Assembly: GCA_017557435.1 (NCBI GenBank)
Contig: JAFYYR010000003.1
Span: 1-64,000 of the forward strand
Direction: 5' to 3'
Length of the DNA stretch: 64,000 nt
Source: Pseudobutyrivibrio sp.
GTDB taxonomy: Bacteria > Bacillota > Clostridia > Lachnospirales > Lachnospiraceae
The notes beneath the pieces are model-generated. The model did not search any database. It was given only the letters and a program-made list of their open reading frames with translations, and was not told the origin of the DNA. Made by a program: the position numbers and the translations under genes. Shown piece by piece: positions 15,947 to 24,889 of this stretch. How positions within the stretch are numbered: the first letter of the stretch is position 1; every line of letters starts with the position of its first letter.

Positions 15947-17884
15947 TTAGCCTGTATATGTGCTAACGGTTTCTCTAATCATCTGAACAACTTCTTCAGC
16001 CTTATTATCGTATGCTAAAGTCATGAGTTCTTTCAATTGATTTAAAAATACATCCGTATCAAATTCAATAGGTTTAGCCACATGAATAAGATGATTCTCC
16101 GTCTCCTTTAATCCCTCTTCACTCATTAGCTTTTCCTCATAGAGCTTTTCTCCAGGCCTAAGTCCTATATACTGTATTTCGATATCAATATCTGGTCTTA
16201 ATCCAGCTAACTCAACCATATTTCTAGCTAAATCAAGAATTTTAACTGGTTCACCCATATCTAGGACATATATTTCTCCACCAGTAGCATTAGCTCCAGC
16301 TTTCAAAACCAAACTAACGGCCTCTGGAATAGTCATGAAGTATCTTATAATATCCTTGTGTGTTAACGTAATTGGCCCACCCTGGGCAATCTGCTTTTTA
16401 AATAAAGGAACAACTGAACCATTAGAGCCTAATACATTTCCAAAACGAACAGCTACATACTCGGTATGTCCCTCTCCAGAATTAATCTTTGACATATCTG
16501 ACACATCAATATCAAATTTGTGCATAGCCAATTCTGGCAATTCATTCTCGCGATTATTTCGAACCATATAGTCAAATGACTGGATAATCATTTCGCATAT
16601 ACGTTTTGTTGCTCCCATTACGTTAGTTGGATTAACCGCTTTATCCGTACTAATAAGCACAAATTTATCACATCCATATTTCATAGCAGCATAAGCTGTC
16701 TTATATGTACCCACTGCATTATTTTTTATAGCCTCACACGGACTATCCTCCATAAGTGGAACATGCTTATGCGCTGCTGCGTGGTAACATATATCTGGTC
16801 GATAGGTTTCAAAAACCGATTCTATACGTTTAGAATCTCTTACCGAACCAATCAGCGTAACAAAATTCAAATATGGATAATTACGTCTCAGTTCAAGTTG
16901 AATATCATATGCATTATTCTCATATACATCAAAAATAATCAGCTGCTTAGGCTGATATTTTACAATCTGACGGCACAGCTCTGAACCGATTGAGCCACCG
17001 CCTCCAGTGACTAACACTACTTTATCTCTAAGCTGTGCTGCAACATCTTCTTGATTAAGCTTGATAGGATCACGGCCTAAAACTTCTTCAATGGTAATAT
17101 TCTGCAAGTTACCAGCACTTATTACACCTGCTTTTTCGGCATAAATATTAGGTAGCTGTTTGATAGGACAATTTGTCTCCTTACAGATGTTAATGATATC
17201 TCTTTTTTCACTAGGAGATAGTTTCGCAATAGCTATATATATTTCCTTTATGTTATAGTTTTCAGCTGCATATAAAATCTTATCACGACCGCCAATCACC
17301 TCTACTCCGTCAATATAGCGCCCCCATTTTTCCGAATCATCGTCTATAATTGCAACTACTTTGGCAGACATATGAGAATTGCCATTTACATAGTTAACAT
17401 CTCGAAGAATCATTCTTCCAGCAGAACCAGCACCAATTAGGAGAACATTTTTATCTGCTGCACCAACAGTATGAGCATCTTTAAATATATTAAAAAATCT
17501 ATTTGCGAATCTGATTATTACACCAAATATAAACTGAAATAGTGCGCCAAATACAAAATATGAAACTGGCATACGATATATAAATGCTGTCATAATTATC
17601 GCATTAAGAATCATCGCAGATAATGTAGCCCACACCATTTTTTCTATTTCATAAACACTAGCAAATTTCCATATACTTCTATACAGTCCAAAAAAGGCAT
17701 AAATGATTACTACTAAAACAGCATATGGAATTATTTCTATTAGATAATATTTGATATAGTCCGATGGAATCATCGAAAACTTGCAGTCAAATCTAATCCA
17801 CAATGCTCCAAAATATGAAATAATTATTGAAAAAATGTCAAACACAATCATTTTCCAATGCTTCATCTTATTAATAAGTTGCAT
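15947..17884 (-). CDS. pglF: Membrane UDP-GlcNAc 4,6-dehydratase (PglF/CapD/FlaA1 family)
   Basis: The 645-residue protein has four N-terminal membrane helices (to about 130), a CoA-binding-like Rossmann segment (VLLIGAGSAGRMILRD, about 147) and a C-terminal extended SDR domain with VLVTGGGGSIGSELC (about 292) and the PglF-type active site in STDKAVNPTNVMGATKR, where methionine replaces the usual tyrosine. It makes UDP-4-keto-6-deoxy-GlcNAc, the first committed step toward bacillosamine and legionaminic acid. Length and layout fit PglF, WbpM and CapD. An AGTGGG site stands about ten bases before the ATG. Confidence 0.92.
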   Translation of the reverse strand: MQLINKMKHWKMIVFDIFSIIISYFGALWIRFDCKFSMIPSDYIKYYLIEIIPYAVLVVIIYAFFGLYRSIWKFASVYEIEKMVWATLSAMILNAIIMTAFIYRMPVSYFVFGALFQFIFGVIIRFANRFFNIFKDAHTVGAADKNVLLIGAGSAGRMILRDVNYVNGNSHMSAKVVAIIDDDSEKWGRYIDGVEVIGGRDKILYAAENYNIKEIYIAIAKLSPSEKRDIINICKETNCPIKQLPNIYAEKAGVISAGNLQNITIEEVLGRDPIKLNQEDVAAQLRDKVVLVTGGGGSIGSELCRQIVKYQPKQLIIFDVYENNAYDIQLELRRNYPYLNFVTLIGSVRDSKRIESVFETYRPDICYHAAAHKHVPLMEDSPCEAIKNNAVGTYKTAYAAMKYGCDKFVLISTDKAVNPTNVMGATKRICEMIIQSFDYMVRNNRENELPELAMHKFDIDVSDMSKINSGEGHTEYVAVRFGNVLGSNGSVVPLFKKQIAQGGPITLTHKDIIRYFMTIPEAVSLVLKAGANATGGEIYVLDMGEPVKILDLARNMVELAGLRPDIDIEIQYIGLRPGEKLYEEKLMSEEGLKETENHLIHVAKPIEFDTDVFLNQLKELMTLAYDNKAEEVVQMIRETVSTYTG

Positions 17885-17902
17885 AAGTATTAGCCCACTT
17901 TC

Positions 17903-19057
17903 TTATAATAAAAACTTCAAATCATAGAATTCTTTTATACACGAAGCACCATTTGAAAGAATAATCTTAGTTCGTTCGTAGTATTCTTCGGCCGCTTGTG
18001 TTTTATAATATGGGTTAAAAAAAGACTTTTTTTCTTTATTCTGTTCTATCGCCCAACCCATAGCATCATATATTTCATCATATTTACATTCAATGTCTTT
18101 AACACTTGCAGCTCGTTCTCTTCCCTTTTGTCTATCACCTATGTTAATAGTATATGTGTCAAGAGATGGAGCTTCTATTATTCCTGATGATGAATTACCA
18201 ATTATCGCAATCGCATTTTTCATCATATATAAATAACTATCTACATCTACATTTTCTATATACATAGTGTTCGCATTCGAATCACAGAATTCAATAAACA
18301 TGTCACGTATAATCTTAGAACCTGTATCTGCGTTGCTGCCCATCAGCACAACATTATAATCATCTATATATTGTTCTATAGCTTTTAAAATTTCCTGTGC
18401 TTGTGCACCTGCACTAACTCCCGTAAGCGTCTCCGGATGGAAGACAACCAGAAAATATTTATCCGCTGGTAAATTCTTTATTTCCTCACGTACTACTTCT
18501 TCTCTAATATCTCTGCAATTTTCTGCACCTAATGCCCCTAGGTAAAATACCCTCTCTGGTGATTCCCCTAATTGAATAACTCTATTTCGGTACTTAAGTG
18601 TACTAGTGAAATGATAGGTACTCATCTTGGTAATTGAGTGTCTTATAAACTCATCATAATTCCCATAGGTAACCTCTCCACCGTGAAGGTGCAGTATTGG
18701 TATCCTATTCATAGCAGCAGCTATAGCTACGGCCATCATTTCAAATCTATCGCCAAGAATTATAAGCAAATCATACTTATTGCACGAAAAATATTCCCCA
18801 TACTTTTTCAATGCAATAGACATACTATTTATTACACCTACATTGTCATTCTCTGACAACTTGATATCTGCAGTAAAAGCAATATTAAATCCATCATTCT
18901 TTATAATATCAATAGATTTACCATATTTATCCTCTAAATGTGAGCCAGTGACAAGAATATCTAACTCTATATCAGAATCATCATTTAATTTTGATAAATA
19001 TCTAGTAACTATACCATAATCTGCTCTCGAACCTGTAGCATAGGCAACTTTATACAT
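17903..19057 (-). CDS. neuC: UDP-N-acetylglucosamine-type 2-epimerase, hydrolysing (NeuC/LegG)
   Basis: The roughly 384-residue enzyme has the NeuC landmarks YATGSRADYGIV at the start, LHLHGGEVTYGNYDE, and NSSSGIIEAPSL followed by NIGDRQKGRERA near the end. This family removes UDP while inverting C2. With PglF/E/D-like genes beside it, the substrate is expected to be UDP-N,N'-diacetylbacillosamine, giving 2,4-diacetamido-2,4,6-trideoxymannose; plain UDP-GlcNAc (true sialic acid) is the alternative. The start is placed at 19057, directly after the neuB stop (19062), rather than at an upstream ATG inside neuB. Coupled translation with neuB is likely. Confidence 0.92.
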   Translation of the reverse strand: MYKVAYATGSRADYGIVTRYLSKLNDDSDIELDILVTGSHLEDKYGKSIDIIKNDGFNIAFTADIKLSENDNVGVINSMSIALKKYGEYFSCNKYDLLIILGDRFEMMAVAIAAAMNRIPILHLHGGEVTYGNYDEFIRHSITKMSTYHFTSTLKYRNRVIQLGESPERVFYLGALGAENCRDIREEVVREEIKNLPADKYFLVVFHPETLTGVSAGAQAQEILKAIEQYIDDYNVVLMGSNADTGSKIIRDMFIEFCDSNANTMYIENVDVDSYLYMMKNAIAIIGNSSSGIIEAPSLDTYTINIGDRQKGRERAASVKDIECKYDEIYDAMGWAIEQNKEKKSFFNPYYKTQAAEEYYERTKIILSNGASCIKEFYDLKFLL

Positions 19058-19061
19058 AACA

Positions 19062-20081
19062 TCACCATTCCCCATCGTGTTTTATTATATCATTCTCATT
19101 ATAATCTCTATCAGATACTTTACCTATTATATCATGCCATCTCATAGGACTAATTCCATTTCCGGGTCTCTTACATGTTAAATTATCTTCCGAAAACAAC
19201 TCGCCCTTTTTTATTGATTTGGATGCCACAATTGATTTTCTGGCAACATTTTTATTCTGTAATTCAGAATCCGTAACCCTCTTCATTCTATTACCAAGCA
19301 TCTTTTCAACACGCCTAATATTTACACAAAGTGTTTGCAGCTCATCCGGCGTAATAGACGCCTTATGATCAGGACCCGGCATATTCTTGTCTAATGTGAA
19401 ATGCTTTTCAATAAAAGTTGCTCCCATTCCAACCGCAGCGATAGCAGCAATACAATCTTCAGAATGATCTGATAACCCAACCTTCCATTTTGGAAATTGC
19501 TCTTTCAATGTTTCCAATACAAGTAGATTCATATCCTCGTCCATTGTAGGATATTGTGTGTTACATTGAAGAATAGTGAATTTTGTATTTCTACTTTTTT
19601 CAAGTACTGAAACAGCTGCGGAAATCTCGTCCATAGTAGACATTCCCGTAGAAAGTATTATTTCCTTATTATTACATTCACTAGATGCTATTTTTTCTAG
19701 CAAAGGTAGATTTGTTATTTCACCTGATGGTATTTTCCATATATACTGTCCAATAGAAACCAAATAATCGACAGAATCACTATCAAAAGGAGTTGCAAAT
19801 ATCTCTATACCAATTTTCTTAGCATAGCTATTCAGTTCATTGTATTCTTTATCACTCAGTTCAAGCTTTTTTAACATACTAAATTGAGAATCTTCAACCA
19901 CTTTTTGTTTCTGATACTCCGCCATCTCCGCATCTGGACATACAAGTTTTTCAGCCTTGAATAGTTGAAACTTTGCATAATCAGCTCCTGCTTCCTTGGC
20001 CTTAATTAATAGTTCCTTAGCTATATTTACATCACCATTATGATTGCATCCAATTTCTGCAACTATGCATATATGTTCCAA
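19062..20081 (-). CDS. neuB: Nonulosonic acid synthase (NeuB/LegI family)
   Basis: The 339-residue enzyme condenses phosphoenolpyruvate with an N-acyl-mannosamine-type sugar. It has the TIM-barrel landmarks AEIGCNHNGDVNIAKELL, ADYAKFQLF, ILSTGMSTMDEI, LQCNTQYPT, LSDHSEDCIAA, FIEKHFTLD and GPDHKASITPDEL, then a C-terminal SAF (antifreeze-like) domain with CKRPGNGISPM. With the gene set around it, legionaminic acid synthase is more likely than Neu5Ac synthase. The start is TTG with AAAGGA seven bases upstream. A second, divergent paralogue is at 30547-31578. Confidence 0.93.
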   Translation of the reverse strand: MEHICIVAEIGCNHNGDVNIAKELLIKAKEAGADYAKFQLFKAEKLVCPDAEMAEYQKQKVVEDSQFSMLKKLELSDKEYNELNSYAKKIGIEIFATPFDSDSVDYLVSIGQYIWKIPSGEITNLPLLEKIASSECNNKEIILSTGMSTMDEISAAVSVLEKSRNTKFTILQCNTQYPTMDEDMNLLVLETLKEQFPKWKVGLSDHSEDCIAAIAAVGMGATFIEKHFTLDKNMPGPDHKASITPDELQTLCVNIRRVEKMLGNRMKRVTDSELQNKNVARKSIVASKSIKKGELFSEDNLTCKRPGNGISPMRWHDIIGKVSDRDYNENDIIKHDGEW

Positions 20082-20120
20082 TACATTATCCTTTCAATCC
20101 AACAAAAAAATTGGTAATCT

Positions 20121-20864
20121 TTATATATTATCTCTTATTTCAGCAAACTCCGAATTATTCCTATATAAATAATCAGCAATTACTTCTAACAACTCAAAAT
20201 CATTCTCATGATCTAAATCTAAGATTCCAGTATCGTACATCTCAATTACTTCACAGTATCCATCGAGTACACCTTTCCCAGATTTTAAATACTCTGGAGA
20301 ATATGCATACAATGATGCATTCATATCAAAAATTTCTGGAGCCTGTTGACGTGCAGTGTAGTTTGAATCAATAACCTTTTTAACGCCTTTTTCAGTCCTC
20401 ATAACTTGATTAAAGTAAGGATTTCGTCTAGAGGTTGTTACTGATGTAGTTACATCTGGTCTCGATTCTATATGCTTTCTAACTAAATTTTCTATATCTT
20501 CAACTTTTCTAAGTGGAGAAGTAATATCAAGATCAACTACAAAATCGTACTTAGTCTGCTTGCGCTCTTCCATAATTTCAAGACAATTTGAAATCACATC
20601 AATTTTACCCACAGCATCCCCTGCAAGAGACAACTTTCGATTAATTGTGTCAACATCTCTAATTCCACTATGAGTCATCATGCTAAGAAGCTCTTCACTA
20701 TCTGAATTGATAACAATATCGTATTCAACATTATTTCTTTTCAAAAATAAATCAATTGCTGACAATGAATAATATGGTAATGGTTTTCCGACAAAATCTC
20801 GAATATTTTTATTTTTTATTCCCTTAGAACCCGCTCTTCCACATATGGTAAATAGAATTTTCAT
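20121..20864 (-). CDS. neuA: CMP-nonulosonate cytidylyltransferase (NeuA/LegF family)
   Basis: The 247-residue protein activates the nine-carbon sugar acid with CTP. It starts with the family motif ICGRAGSKGIKNKNIRDF, followed by PLPYYSLSAIDLF, the metal-binding VVDLDITSPLRKVEDI and the TTSRRNPYFN region. The start at 20864 is supported by GGAGG five bases before it; a second in-frame ATG four codons upstream overlaps that site. It is the last enzyme of the presumed CMP-legionaminic acid set and is followed in the operon by neuB and neuC. Confidence 0.92.
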   Translation of the reverse strand: MKILFTICGRAGSKGIKNKNIRDFVGKPLPYYSLSAIDLFLKRNNVEYDIVINSDSEELLSMMTHSGIRDVDTINRKLSLAGDAVGKIDVISNCLEIMEERKQTKYDFVVDLDITSPLRKVEDIENLVRKHIESRPDVTTSVTTSRRNPYFNQVMRTEKGVKKVIDSNYTARQQAPEIFDMNASLYAYSPEYLKSGKGVLDGYCEVIEMYDTGILDLDHENDFELLEVIADYLYRNNSEFAEIRDNI

Positions 20865-20878
20865 GTATGCCTCCATAC

Positions 20879-21817
20879 TTATATTATTACTCCTTGAGTT
20901 AACTGCAAGACCCTTATTCCATGGTATATATTATTGTATTCATCTGCTTTTCCAGATATCACATCTAAAAAGTAATCCAGTTCTCGCTTCTGATAAATAT
21001 CCCTATCTGATTCAAATTCCAGCAGTTTTCCTGATTTAAGAAACCTAACACTTCCACCAATTAAATCTCCTACCATTGTTTCATCATCAGTAAATACCTC
21101 AATCTGTCTAATTGGCTGTCTTCCAAAATAATCTAAATGCAATTCTGTAATAATACCATTTGCATACCTTGCTATGTAAATAGCATAATCATCACTATCA
21201 ATTTCAAGCTTCGAAGTTTTTCCAATAAACGATTTAATGTCTACGGGCATACCAAATAAATAAGCTAAATAGTCCCATTCATGAATCAAATCTATCGATA
21301 CTCCGCCGCCCAAATCCTTGTGTGCGCTATAGGTCGTTCTATAATCAATTCCCGGTCTCCAGTCCGGTAAATAGCTTGATGATATACACCTAACCGAATT
21401 CACTTTACTAATATCAATATTTTCCTTTAAGAATTGAATTACATTTGTATATCTTAGTGGGCATGCAACATAATATACAGAATCATCTCGTAATTCTAAT
21501 TGTTTGATGGTGTCTATAGTGTCTAATGAAGTTACTGGCTTTTCAATAAAAAAATGCCTAGCATAGTTATGCAATTCTATAAGCGCTTGCGCATGATATT
21601 CTGTAGGATTTGTTAAAAAAATTACATCATAGTCGCTCGGCATTTCACTTGTTGAAAAATAAATATTAGAAACACCTTCTATTTTTTCTAACTCATTACT
21701 ACTTTTTCTTCTTAATGCATCTATTGTTATATCTATATTTCTATCATTACAAACTTCTAATAGATTCCTAATATGTCTTCTAGCTATAGAACCTATACCA
21801 ACAAAACAGACCTTCAT
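20879..21817 (-). CDS. Gfo/Idh/MocA-family oxidoreductase
   Basis: The 312-residue NAD(P)-dependent protein has the N-terminal Rossmann motif CFVGIGSIARRHIRNLL and the family lysine in FIEKPV (about residue 95), then the C-terminal alpha/beta substrate domain with GGGVSIDLIHEWDYL. The family oxidises or reduces sugar hydroxyls or keto groups. Its position directly before neuA and after a related oxidoreductase suggests it modifies the nonulosonate or its precursor, as oxidoreductases do in some flagellin glycosylation loci; the exact reaction is unknown. GAGGTAA precedes the ATG. Confidence 0.85.
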   Translation of the reverse strand: MKVCFVGIGSIARRHIRNLLEVCNDRNIDITIDALRRKSSNELEKIEGVSNIYFSTSEMPSDYDVIFLTNPTEYHAQALIELHNYARHFFIEKPVTSLDTIDTIKQLELRDDSVYYVACPLRYTNVIQFLKENIDISKVNSVRCISSSYLPDWRPGIDYRTTYSAHKDLGGGVSIDLIHEWDYLAYLFGMPVDIKSFIGKTSKLEIDSDDYAIYIARYANGIITELHLDYFGRQPIRQIEVFTDDETMVGDLIGGSVRFLKSGKLLEFESDRDIYQKRELDYFLDVISGKADEYNNIYHGIRVLQLTQGVII

Positions 21818-21823
21818 ACTATA

Positions 21824-22807
21824 TTACCTCGATTCTATTTCATCAATCATTGATAGAATCTTATAATCCTCTTCAAATGTGTGACGCGCTGCATCTCGTC
21901 CATTAATCATATCTATAAATGTTTCAAGCTCATTCTTATACGCATTCTCTATAACAAAAGCCGCATACCCCTCTTGCTTATCCACATTATCTGTATATAA
22001 ATTTATATTTTCATCTACTTTTTTTTCATAATTATATACATTTAATCCAGAAGGAGTTCCATCCCATGTTAAATAAAGATTTTCGCCATAGATTTCTAGA
22101 TTTCTTACCGCTTTTCTTGAAACTACATCTACAGCCAAAATCCCCTTGTTTCCATTCTTATGTTTAATTAATAACAAATAATTATCATTGTATTGAACAG
22201 ATAATCCAGTGTTTTTGCTTGATAAAACTTCGTAGGACTCTATATCTCCGAATACTTTTATTATCCATGGTAATTCTATCGCAAATAATTCTCTACAACC
22301 ATTTGTCTTTTTCTCTCCCACAAAATAGTTATTAATAGACTCCCAAGGATGCCAATCTGGCAAATACTGTCCCACGTGGTAATTATAGTTCAAATTATCT
22401 TTGTTCGTAGATACCTTCTGATATATATAATCTATTTCTGAACGATATAAAAATGTCGAAGACAAGAATAATACTTTATTCTTGTCTTTTGCTAACATTA
22501 TATTCCCATCATACATATCATTAATCAGATTTATTTCAGTAAAAACATTAGCCCCTGCTTTTAACGATTTCTTTATAATATTTCCATGCGATAAAGGCGA
22601 TGTAGAAACTATTACCCCGTCTGGTTTATAATTATCTAAAACAATATCCAAATCTGAAGCAGTTTTTATAGCCAACTCCTTTTCTGCTTGTATACATCTT
22701 TCCGAATTGCTATCAACACCAATTATCTCATATGCATCCGAAATCTGTTTTAATAAACGTATCCTACGTCTTCCCATTGATCCGAGACCTACAACAACAA
22801 ATCTCAT
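21824..22807 (-). CDS. Gfo/Idh/MocA-like oxidoreductase (divergent)
   Basis: The 327-residue protein starts MRFVVVGLGSMGRRRIRLL, a clear Gfo/Idh/MocA Rossmann motif. In place of the usual EKP catalytic motif it has FTEINLINDM at the equivalent place (about residue 92), so the lysine is missing. This may mean an altered or lost redox activity, or a different substrate. The tail carries HTFEEDYKILSMIDEI, like sugar dehydrogenases of this family. It is separated by 6 bases from the downstream paralogue (20879-21817), so the two may work as a pair. Confidence 0.8.
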   Translation of the reverse strand: MRFVVVGLGSMGRRRIRLLKQISDAYEIIGVDSNSERCIQAEKELAIKTASDLDIVLDNYKPDGVIVSTSPLSHGNIIKKSLKAGANVFTEINLINDMYDGNIMLAKDKNKVLFLSSTFLYRSEIDYIYQKVSTNKDNLNYNYHVGQYLPDWHPWESINNYFVGEKKTNGCRELFAIELPWIIKVFGDIESYEVLSSKNTGLSVQYNDNYLLLIKHKNGNKGILAVDVVSRKAVRNLEIYGENLYLTWDGTPSGLNVYNYEKKVDENINLYTDNVDKQEGYAAFVIENAYKNELETFIDMINGRDAARHTFEEDYKILSMIDEIESR

Positions 22808-22821
22808 ACACCTTTTTCTCC

Positions 22822-23793
22822 CTACACATTTTTATAATTTGAACTTTTAGGTGGAAAATCATTACAATCAAATCGAGGTAATACAAACTTTCCGTCTACA
22901 CCAACTTCAGCTATTCTTGGTTCTACTTTCATTCCAAGCTTACAACCCTTGGATTCTATGTATGAAATTACTGAATCACTATAATTTCCATAAGGATAAT
23001 TTAACACCCAATTATCTTTTTCAATAAATTCATCCATCACATCTAATGCTTTATCTATATCTTCGTGCAATTTCTTTTCAGATAGATTTGCTAGCCAGTA
23101 GTGATCATATCCATGTAAAGCAATATACATTCCATTGTCCTGCATCAAACGAATCTGATCACGATTCATATATAGTTCTCTTGCAAATTTATCTTCTTCA
23201 ATACCAACATATTTTTCAAATAATTTGCTAGATATCTGATTGCGTAGCTTCTCATCAATTGCCGTTTGAAGAATCCTCTTTACAAATATAGTCTCCTTTG
23301 TATCAAAACGATTAGCCACAGCATATTTTTCTATTAGCTCGTCATTTGACTGTACTACATGCCCCTCTGCACGCAATCTATCTAGTTCAACAAGAACATC
23401 ATCCATTAGTTCTTTATCATTACTAGCTGATGCAAGAGTAAAGTGTATTTTATTTACATCCAAAAGAACATTTTCAGTAAAAGTCTTTCCTGGAATAAAA
23501 AAAGAGCCTTGGAATCCATATTGTTTTAACAATGGCATCGCAACAGTATAGTTATCAATATACCCATCATCAAACGTCAATAGCAATGCATTTTCTGGAA
23601 GATTAGCTTCTTTCCCCTCCGGCAAATTCCATGCTTCAATTGCTTGTTCCATGGTAATCACATTGAAATTTTCTTTAAAAAAATCTAGCTGTTTTTTTAA
23701 TAAGGAATAATCCATTCCTTTTATTTCTGGATATCTACTATTTTTCAAATCACGTGTGTAATGGTACATTACGATGTATAGCTTATTGCTCAT
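22822..23793 (-). CDS. Polysaccharide deacetylase (NodB/CE4 family)
   Basis: The 323-residue protein contains the CE4 landmarks: YIVMYHYTRD at the start, the metal-binding LLLTFDDGYIDNY (about residue 73), the HGYDHYWL histidines, and NYPYGNYSDSV near the C-terminus. CE4 enzymes remove N-acetyl groups from amino sugars. No signal peptide or membrane helix is visible, so it seems to act in the cytoplasm, perhaps on a precursor. AAGGGGAT precedes the ATG. Next to the GNAT-like gene it may open an amino group that is then re-acylated (inference). Confidence 0.87.
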   Translation of the reverse strand: MSNKLYIVMYHYTRDLKNSRYPEIKGMDYSLLKKQLDFFKENFNVITMEQAIEAWNLPEGKEANLPENALLLTFDDGYIDNYTVAMPLLKQYGFQGSFFIPGKTFTENVLLDVNKIHFTLASASNDKELMDDVLVELDRLRAEGHVVQSNDELIEKYAVANRFDTKETIFVKRILQTAIDEKLRNQISSKLFEKYVGIEEDKFARELYMNRDQIRLMQDNGMYIALHGYDHYWLANLSEKKLHEDIDKALDVMDEFIEKDNWVLNYPYGNYSDSVISYIESKGCKLGMKVEPRIAEVGVDGKFVLPRFDCNDFPPKSSNYKNV

Positions 23794-23821
23794 TCTTTAT
23801 CCCCTTTTATTTATGCTTTTC

Positions 23822-24871
23822 TTATTCTCTAGGTACTCGATTGGGTCTATCTTGATCTCCATCAGCCTTAAAAATAACTACATCTCCATTGTTCTGATAA
23901 TAGTTTTTAATATTAGCTTTTACAAAAGGCTCAAAATAATGTGGAATAATTGTCTTACCGTCAGGATTCAATTTATTAAAGCCCGCTTGCTGTATATTGT
24001 AGTTAGATAAATCTGAAACCATTAAATCCACATATTCATACTTTTCAGATTTAAGTAAATCATGTAAAGCTCTTCCAATTTTCTCTAGATAAACTAAATC
24101 ACCTCTATAATCTACTATTCTTAATATCTTAGAAACACCAATCGTAATTTCTCTGCCAAATATAACACCAACTGTTTTATTATCAAAATCATTGATTAAC
24201 CATTTACGATATGTATAGTATGGATGCTCAAAATATCGTTTATTTATAAACTCAGGTGATTTAATTGACATATGTTCATTTTTTTCATTTAAATCATATG
24301 AATTAGATAAATCTCCAAAAGAAGAAATCTCTTTCAATATATACGGATACTCATAGAAATCATCAATATAATCATCAAAACAAGGTGCGGCAATCGTATT
24401 ATCCAACTCTAGATTAAGTATATAGTACTGCTCCATATATCCCACTTTATGTTTAAATACTTTTTGAAAAATAGGTAAAATAGTGTTTGGATTTGTACCA
24501 GAAGCAAAGTTTACTTTTTCTCCCACAAGCGCAACTTGTCTTCGCATCAATTCTATACCTGCCATAGGCATAACATCATTTGCTCTTATTTTAGTAATGG
24601 CGGTAGAAATGTGTAAACATGCTTTATTATTCGAATATGGTATAAAACCTATCAATCCCACAATTTGACCATCTTTTTCTGTCATTAATACTACGTTTAT
24701 TGTGCTATCATCGCCATATTCTTGACATCCATATTGCCAAATAAATAGTTTTCTATCATTTGCCAGTATATGATTTTCTCCCCATTCGGCCCGTATGAAG
24801 TCCATTATATCTGAGACATCATCTATTGTTGCAATTCTATAATCATATCTCGTATCATATCTATTTCCCAT
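23822..24871 (-). CDS. GNAT-like acyltransferase
   Basis: The 349-residue protein has an N-terminal GNAT-type domain (RIATIDDVSDIMDFIRAEW, then VVLMTEKDGQIVGLIGFIPY and KIRANDVMPMAGIELMRR in the acetyl-CoA-binding region), followed by a longer C-terminal part that looks like a second GNAT-fold copy. Proteins of this size occur in surface-glycan loci and are often annotated only as GNAT family. The acyl donor could be acetyl-CoA or an acyl-ACP, as an ACP cassette lies upstream in the operon. The substrate is unknown. CGGGA precedes the ATG. Confidence 0.65.
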   Translation of the reverse strand: MGNRYDTRYDYRIATIDDVSDIMDFIRAEWGENHILANDRKLFIWQYGCQEYGDDSTINVVLMTEKDGQIVGLIGFIPYSNNKACLHISTAITKIRANDVMPMAGIELMRRQVALVGEKVNFASGTNPNTILPIFQKVFKHKVGYMEQYYILNLELDNTIAAPCFDDYIDDFYEYPYILKEISSFGDLSNSYDLNEKNEHMSIKSPEFINKRYFEHPYYTYRKWLINDFDNKTVGVIFGREITIGVSKILRIVDYRGDLVYLEKIGRALHDLLKSEKYEYVDLMVSDLSNYNIQQAGFNKLNPDGKTIIPHYFEPFVKANIKNYYQNNGDVVIFKADGDQDRPNRVPRE

Positions 24872-24889
24872 ATTATTATCCCGACCACA

